Below, one piece after another: positions 41,785 to 45,581 of a stretch of DNA of 45,581 nt (positions are counted from its first letter, which is position 1; every line of letters begins with the position of its first letter). The notes beneath the pieces were generated by a model. It did no database searches and was not told the origin of the DNA. It saw only the letters and a program-made list of their open reading frames with translations. The stretch comes from JAXHUE01 sp034189655. GTDB lineage: Bacteria > Chloroflexota > Dehalococcoidia > E44-bin15. The stretch lies in NCBI GenBank assembly GCA_034189655.1, contig JAXHUE010000013.1, forward strand, positions 1 to 45,581. The letters run 5' to 3'. A program made the translations under genes and the position numbers.

Positions 41785-42441
41785 TCACCTCTCCTGCCTT
41801 CCCTCCGCTATCCTCTGGCGCACGGCGTAGAGCGCAGCCTGTGTTCGATCGGCCACGTGGAGCTTGTGCAGGATATTGCTCACGTGCGCCTTGACGGTCT
41901 TCTCGCTCACCCCTAGTGTCGCGGCGATCTCCCGGTTGCTCTGCCCCCGGGCAAGCAGGCGCAGCACCTCGGTCTCGCGAGTGGTCAGGTCTTCCTCCGG
42001 CTCGTAGCTCTCCTCGTCCCTGGAGAGCTGCTCCATCAGCTTCTTGGCGATATCGGGGTGCAGCGAGGGCTCGCCGCGGTACACCGCCCTGATGGAGTCT
42101 GCCAGGTCGGCTGGCCTTATCTCCTTCATCAGGTAGCCGTGGGCCCCGGCCTTGATGGCAGGGAAGACCTTGTCGTCCTCGGCAAAGCTGGTGAGCACCA
42201 GGACACGGGTGCTGGGGCTTAAGGCGCTTATCTTGCGAATGGCGGCGATGCCGTCCATACCGGGCATGACCAGGTCGATGAGGACCACGTCGGGCACGAG
42301 CTCGCCCACCTTCTCCAGGGCCTCGGCGCCGTCCACGGCCTCGCCCACGACCTCGATCCCGTCCTGTAGTTGCAGGAAGCTACGCAGGCCTTCCCTCACT
42401 ATCTGGTGGTCATCGACTATCAGGACCCTGATCGCGTCCAT
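41785..42441 (-). CDS. NarL/FixJ-type response regulator
   Basis: A 218-residue regulator with a receiver domain (acidic Asp10-Asp11, phospho-acceptor Asp56 in LIDLVMPGMDG, Thr84, Lys106) and a LuxR-type helix-turn-helix at about 150-212 (LTTRETEVLRLLARGQSNREIAATLGVSE-type, then KTVKAHVSNILHKL). It is the partner of the histidine kinase that overlaps it by 32 bases. Targets are unknown; the pilin promoters just beyond the kinase are the obvious neighbours. Confidence 0.95.
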   Translation of the reverse strand: MDAIRVLIVDDHQIVREGLRSFLQLQDGIEVVGEAVDGAEALEKVGELVPDVVLIDLVMPGMDGIAAIRKISALSPSTRVLVLTSFAEDDKVFPAIKAGAHGYLMKEIRPADLADSIRAVYRGEPSLHPDIAKKLMEQLSRDEESYEPEEDLTTRETEVLRLLARGQSNREIAATLGVSEKTVKAHVSNILHKLHVADRTQAALYAVRQRIAEGRQER

Positions 42442-44119
42442 ACCTGCCCTCCAGAGGTACCTCTACGACGATCCTGGTGCCTCTCCCCGGCTGGGACTCG
42501 ATATCCATCCGCCCGGAGAGGCCCTGTACCCGCTCCCGCATGATGGTGAGCCCCAGGCCCCTGGCCATAGCCTGGGGAGACGCCGGGTCGAACCCGACAC
42601 CGTCATCCTCCACCGTGAGGCGTACCGTGCCCTGGCCGTAGCCCAGCTCCATGGTGGCCGACCTGGCCCGTGAGTGCTTGGCTATGTTGTTCATGGCCTC
42701 CTGGGCAACGCGAAACAGCTCGCGCTCCAGAGGGGCATCCAGCGGCTGCCCACCATCGGCGAGGAAGGTGACATCGATACCCTCCGCGCCCCCGAAGGAC
42801 GACACGTACTCCTTGAGGGCCACGCAGAGGCCCCCCTCCAGCGGGCCGAGTCGCAGCTCGGTCAAGAGGGTGCGCATCTTCTCCTGTGCCCTGTTGGCTA
42901 CCTGGCGCACCGACTGGATGTGGCCCATGGCCTGCCTGGGGTCGCTCTCGACGAGCACGCCCGCCGTCTCCGCGTTCAAGACCAGGCTGAACAGGAGCTG
43001 CGATACCGAGTCGTGGAGCTCGCGGGCGATGCGGTTCCTCTCCTCCATGAAGGCCAGCTCCCGGTTGTGGCGCAGGATCTCCTCTTCCGCCCTCTTCCTC
43101 TCGGTGGTGTCCCTCAATATGAAGGTCATGCCGCTCACGCCGCCGCCGTCGCAGTGGGCGCTTGCGCTTATCTCCAGGTTGATGCGGCCTCCGCCCCTGG
43201 TGACGAACACCGCCTCGATGCCCGACGCCGAGCCCTCAGCTATCACCCCCGCCATGGCCTCGCGCGCTGAGTCCCGGGACGGGGCGCTCACCAGGTCGTC
43301 TAGGAGGTTCATCCCCACCATCTCCTCGCGGGTAAAGCCCAGGAGCTCGGAGCCCTTTCTGTTGATATCCTCGATGTGGGCATCGGGGTCTATGCTGACG
43401 ATGATATCGTTGGCGCCCTCGAACAGGCCGCGGTACCTGGCCTCCGACTGGCGCAGCTCATCAGTCCTCTCGGCGACCTTGCGCTCAAGCTGCTGGGAGT
43501 ACTCCCACAGCCTGCGCTCGTACTCGATGGCCTCGCGGTGCCGGTCCTCCAGGTCGTCGACCATGATGTTGATGCCGGCCTCGATGAGTGCCAGCTCGTC
43601 CTCGCCCGAGGAGACCGCTATCCTGCGGGAGAAATCGCCCATGGCCACGTTCTCCAGGACCTCGAACACGTCTTTGAGCCAGCGCTCGGTAATGCGCAGC
43701 CACCTCACCCGCGAGACCGCCCGCCACAGCGCGCCCAGGTATATGCGTCGCCTGGCGATGCCCTCGCCGCCTGGCTGCTCCTTGAGCCACCTGAGGGCCT
43801 CCCTCCTGGTATCGAAGACCGCCATGCTGTGGCCGCCCTTGATGAAAAAGGCGAGCGCCCTCATCGGCGCCGATGGGGCCACGATGGCCACCCTGGTCTC
43901 CGCGGCCATGCGCAGTGAGGCAGCGGCCACCTGCCTGGCCTCGACGGTGAACCTGCCGGCAGCGGCGGTATCGAAGAGCACTCCGACGATGTCAGAGGAG
44001 GAGCTCATCTGACCCTGCATCTCCTCCGCCATCTCCATCGCCGTGCTCTGGTCCTGGTCGCCGACGCAGGTGATGCGGAGTATGCCATCTTCTCCCAGGT
44101 ACACCAGGTTCTTGCCCAT
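42410..44119 (-). CDS. Soluble sensor histidine kinase with N-terminal STAS-like domain, HAMP and PAS
   Basis: The 569-residue kinase starts at ATG 44119 (GAGG five bases upstream; GTG 44131 is an alternative). Domains in order: a STAS/SpoIIAA-like module (about 1-115: VYLGEDGILRITCVGD, AGRFTVEARQVAA, HSMAVFDTRREALRWL), a HAMP-like linker (about 142-196, AMGDFSRRIAVSSGEDEL), a coiled coil, a PAS domain (225-340), and a HisKA_3 dimerisation domain with the phospho-acceptor His369 in ARELHDSVSQ. An HATPase domain follows (N box QEAMNNIAKHS, G box EDDGVGFD). No transmembrane helix is visible, so it should sense a cytoplasmic signal. It overlaps the response-regulator gene. Confidence 0.92.
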   Translation of the reverse strand: MGKNLVYLGEDGILRITCVGDQDQSTAMEMAEEMQGQMSSSSDIVGVLFDTAAAGRFTVEARQVAAASLRMAAETRVAIVAPSAPMRALAFFIKGGHSMAVFDTRREALRWLKEQPGGEGIARRRIYLGALWRAVSRVRWLRITERWLKDVFEVLENVAMGDFSRRIAVSSGEDELALIEAGINIMVDDLEDRHREAIEYERRLWEYSQQLERKVAERTDELRQSEARYRGLFEGANDIIVSIDPDAHIEDINRKGSELLGFTREEMVGMNLLDDLVSAPSRDSAREAMAGVIAEGSASGIEAVFVTRGGGRINLEISASAHCDGGGVSGMTFILRDTTERKRAEEEILRHNRELAFMEERNRIARELHDSVSQLLFSLVLNAETAGVLVESDPRQAMGHIQSVRQVANRAQEKMRTLLTELRLGPLEGGLCVALKEYVSSFGGAEGIDVTFLADGGQPLDAPLERELFRVAQEAMNNIAKHSRARSATMELGYGQGTVRLTVEDDGVGFDPASPQAMARGLGLTIMRERVQGLSGRMDIESQPGRGTRIVVEVPLEGRYGRDQGPDSR

Positions 44120-44148
44120 CCCCCACCTCACGTGCCCGATGATGCCTC

Positions 44149-44177
44149 ATTATACGACCGGCCCCCTTTTCATGCAA
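44149..44177 (-). promoter_or_regulatory. Promoter of the kinase/regulator operon
   Basis: Minus strand: TTGCAT (44177-44172), a 17-base spacer and a perfect TATAAT (44154-44149). Expected start near 44142 leaves about 23 bases before ATG 44119. It is divergent from the pilin promoters. Confidence 0.75.
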
Positions 44178-44343
44178 CATAAAGTCCGCCCTCCCTGGTG
44201 GACAGGGCAGGTAGGTGACAGCACCTGCCGTGTGTGAGTGTCTCCACCAGTCTTTGCCTCCCTGGGGGATCAGAGCCGCAGGCGTCCTTCGCCAATCGAG
44301 CATAACAGAGCATACAATGAGAAAAAGCAATTTACATAAGGCA

Positions 44344-44372
44344 TTGACATAATGTGTTTTTTGGTGTATATT
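44344..44372 (+). promoter_or_regulatory. Upstream pilin promoter P1
   Basis: A perfect TTGACA (44344-44349), a 17-base spacer and TATATT (44367-44372). It lies in a 388-base gene-free, AT-rich region (44120-44507) between the divergent kinase and pilin genes. That region also holds P2, the kinase promoter and the repeat at 44461-44484. Confidence 0.75.
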
Positions 44373-44423
44373 CCTAGATGCGGCACGGGATACTACAGCT
44401 ACAGGCCTAGGACTAATTACTTA

Positions 44424-44452
44424 TTGACACTGCTAATAATGTCTGTTATGGT
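44424..44452 (+). promoter_or_regulatory. Downstream pilin promoter P2
   Basis: A perfect TTGACA (44424-44429), a 17-base spacer and TATGGT (44447-44452), 80 bases downstream of P1. The weak -10 suggests it may need an activator. Confidence 0.6.
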
Positions 44453-44460
44453 ACTCTTAA

Positions 44461-44484
44461 AGATAATATAAGATAATATTATCT
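44461..44484 (+). repeat. AT-rich direct repeat and palindrome in the pilin leader
   Basis: AGATAATATA (44461-44470) is followed directly by AGATAATATTATCT (44471-44484), which is a perfect 14-base palindrome. The element sits just after the predicted P2 start and 23 bases before the pilin ATG, so it could be an operator or an mRNA hairpin. Confidence 0.75.
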
Positions 44485-44507
44485 AAAAGGAAAGGGGGTG
44501 ACGACAG

Positions 44508-44969
44508 ATGAGACGGATTAAGAAGGTGGCCGGAAGGCGTATGGGGGGCAAGAAGCGGGGCTTCACCCTCATCGAGCTGCTCATCGTGATCGCCATCCTG
44601 GCGGTGCTGTCCGCAGTGGTGGCGCTGAGCCTCACCGGCTTCATCGGCAGGGGCGAGACCCAGGCGTGCGAGGCCGATGAGTCTGCCATCCAGACCGCGG
44701 TCTACTCGTTCTACTACGAGAGTGACGGCGATTGGCCCACCTCCGATACCAGCGTTCCAGGCGACATTGTCTGGACCGCCAGTGACGGGAGCGGTGGCAC
44801 TTTCAACGTGAACTACCTGAGCGAGACGCCGTCATCCGACACCACGTGTGACTGGCAGCTCCTCGCCGGTGGGCAGGTATGCACAAACGCCGGCCCTACC
44901 GCCTGCGGCTGCGGCACTGCGTGCTCAGGTGGCGCTACGCCTTCGCCAACGCCAACCGAAACACCATAA
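44508..44969 (+). CDS. pilA: Type IV major pilin precursor, copy 1
   Basis: A 153-residue class III prepilin. The basic leader of 18 residues ends in KKRG, then FTLIELLIVIAILAVLSAVV, with cleavage after Gly18 leaving Phe1 and Glu5. A start at Met12 would give a shorter seven-residue leader, but AAAGGGGG before 44508 favours the longer one. The globular part is short and holds six Cys (one near mature residue 36, five within the last 50 residues, including CGCGTAC), suggesting disulfides. It ends in a Pro/Thr tail (GATPSPTPTETP) that may carry sugars. It is preceded by two promoters and followed by a strong terminator. Confidence 0.93.
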   Translation: MRRIKKVAGRRMGGKKRGFTLIELLIVIAILAVLSAVVALSLTGFIGRGETQACEADESAIQTAVYSFYYESDGDWPTSDTSVPGDIVWTASDGSGGTFNVNYLSETPSSDTTCDWQLLAGGQVCTNAGPTACGCGTACSGGATPSPTPTETP

Positions 44970-45024
44970 CCGCTTTGTATGTAACGAGGGCCTGATATCG
45001 AGAACCGTGTGCCTCCTGAATTTA

Positions 45025-45056
45025 GGGCAGCGCCTGCAAGAGGTGCTGCCCTTTTT
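45025..45056 (+). terminator. Rho-independent terminator between the two pilin genes
   Basis: An 11-pair stem (GGGCAGCGCCT 45025-45035 with AGGTGCTGCCC 45041-45051, one G-T pair), a five-base loop and five T (45052-45056). It should limit transcription from copy 1 into copy 2. Confidence 0.88.
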
Positions 45057-45141
45057 AAAAACAGGTGCGCATCGGAGCCCTGTCCAGCGACCAGGCTCAA
45101 CCAGCAATCACTCTTCCTTACGCGAGAGGGGCCTCTAGATA

Positions 45142-45581
45142 ATGATACGGCACATAGACGGGGCCTCCTGGAGCGGCAGGTCGTTCCAGGGGTTCACGCT
45201 GATGGAGCTTATAGTGGTTGTCGGCCTCATGGCAGTACTGTCGGCCGTGGTGGCGCTGAGCCTCACCGGCTTCATCGGCAGGGGCGAGACCCAGGCGTGC
45301 CAGGCCGACGAGTCCTTTGTCCAGGCGGCGGCCTACTCGTTCTACCACCAGAGCGGCGGCAGCTGGCCCACCGCCAGCGGGGATGTGCCAGGGGACATCG
45401 TCTGGGGCTCCAGTGACGGCAGTGGTGGCACCTTCAACGTGAACTACCTTGGCGAGACGCCGGCATCCGACATCGACTGCGACTGGCAGCTCCTCGCCGG
45501 CGGGCAGGTATGCACAAACGCCGGCCCCGCCGCCTGCGGCTGCGGCACTGCGTGCTCAAGTGCCACACCAACGCCAACCCC
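45142..45581 (+). CDS. pilA: Type IV major pilin precursor, copy 2, 3' end cut by window edge
   Basis: I translated this from ATG 45142; it is open to the window end (146 full codons). The leader is different from copy 1 (IRHIDGASWSGRSFQG), and cleavage before FTLMELIVVVGLMAVLSAVV keeps Glu5. From there it is nearly the same protein as copy 1: the same six Cys positions, the same CGCGTAC, and the start of a Pro/Thr tail (ATPTPTP). Its ribosome-binding site (AGAGGGG) is spaced a little far. No clear promoter lies between the terminator and this gene (45057-45141), so expression may depend on read-through. Confidence 0.9.
   Translation, partial: MIRHIDGASWSGRSFQGFTLMELIVVVGLMAVLSAVVALSLTGFIGRGETQACQADESFVQAAAYSFYHQSGGSWPTASGDVPGDIVWGSSDGSGGTFNVNYLGETPASDIDCDWQLLAGGQVCTNAGPAACGCGTACSSATPTPT

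Overview
The window is a GC-rich stretch of about 45.6 kb with compact operons and many ATGA/GTGA stop-start overlaps. Two runs of exactly 100 N (22960-23059 and 38848-38947) mark scaffold gaps. Gene content points to an anaerobe: [NiFe]-hydrogenase maturation genes, a four-subunit pyruvate:ferredoxin oxidoreductase and an oxygen-sensitive radical SAM protein. The EF-P loop sequence, the gene orders and the type IV pilin-like genes are consistent with Chloroflexota, most likely Dehalococcoidia. That assignment is inference from recalled family features, not a database result.

Layout. (1) 1-3771, minus: hypA, hypB, an unknown four-helix membrane protein and hypF, which runs off the left edge. 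(2) 3793-11044, plus: aspS and a family 5 solute-binding protein; tig and clpP; two paralogous crotonases. (3) 11064-20938, minus: an eleven-gene housekeeping operon, dprA, a DsbA-like protein, topA, xer, aroQ, an M24 peptidase, efp, xseA, xseB, a PHP protein and a formyltransferase-like gene. (4) 21002-22336, minus: a B12-binding-type radical SAM protein, then two tRNA-Ser genes and gap 1. (5) 23242-29712, plus: type IV pilus genes pilB, pilC and three prepilin-like proteins, one with a large beta-helix-like C-terminus. (6) 29761-36016, plus: two ion transporters, tRNA-Arg, a LiaF-like protein, porCDAB and tRNA-Pro. (7) 36077-38384, minus: a secreted anchored protein, a small HALEHATI-motif membrane protein and a DedA protein. 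(8) 38494-41759, plus: pilN (crossing gap 2), pilO, pilM and pilD. (9) 41785-44177, minus: a NarL-type regulator and a soluble sensor kinase. (10) 44344-45581, plus: two tandem major-pilin genes, the second cut by the window end.

The pilus genes lie in three plus-strand blocks that together supply an assembly ATPase, platform, alignment proteins, prepilin peptidase, minor pilins and major pilins. No pilT-like retraction ATPase is seen. The two-component pair lies divergently beside the pilins and is a candidate regulator. Sigma70-type promoters are easy to see because perfect or near-perfect -10 boxes stand out in the GC-rich background. The most notable signals are a canonical terminator hairpin inside the pilC leader, directly repeated and palindromic AT-rich DNA in the pilin leader, the pilin/beta-helix fusion, and a Pro-rich repeat broken by gap 2.
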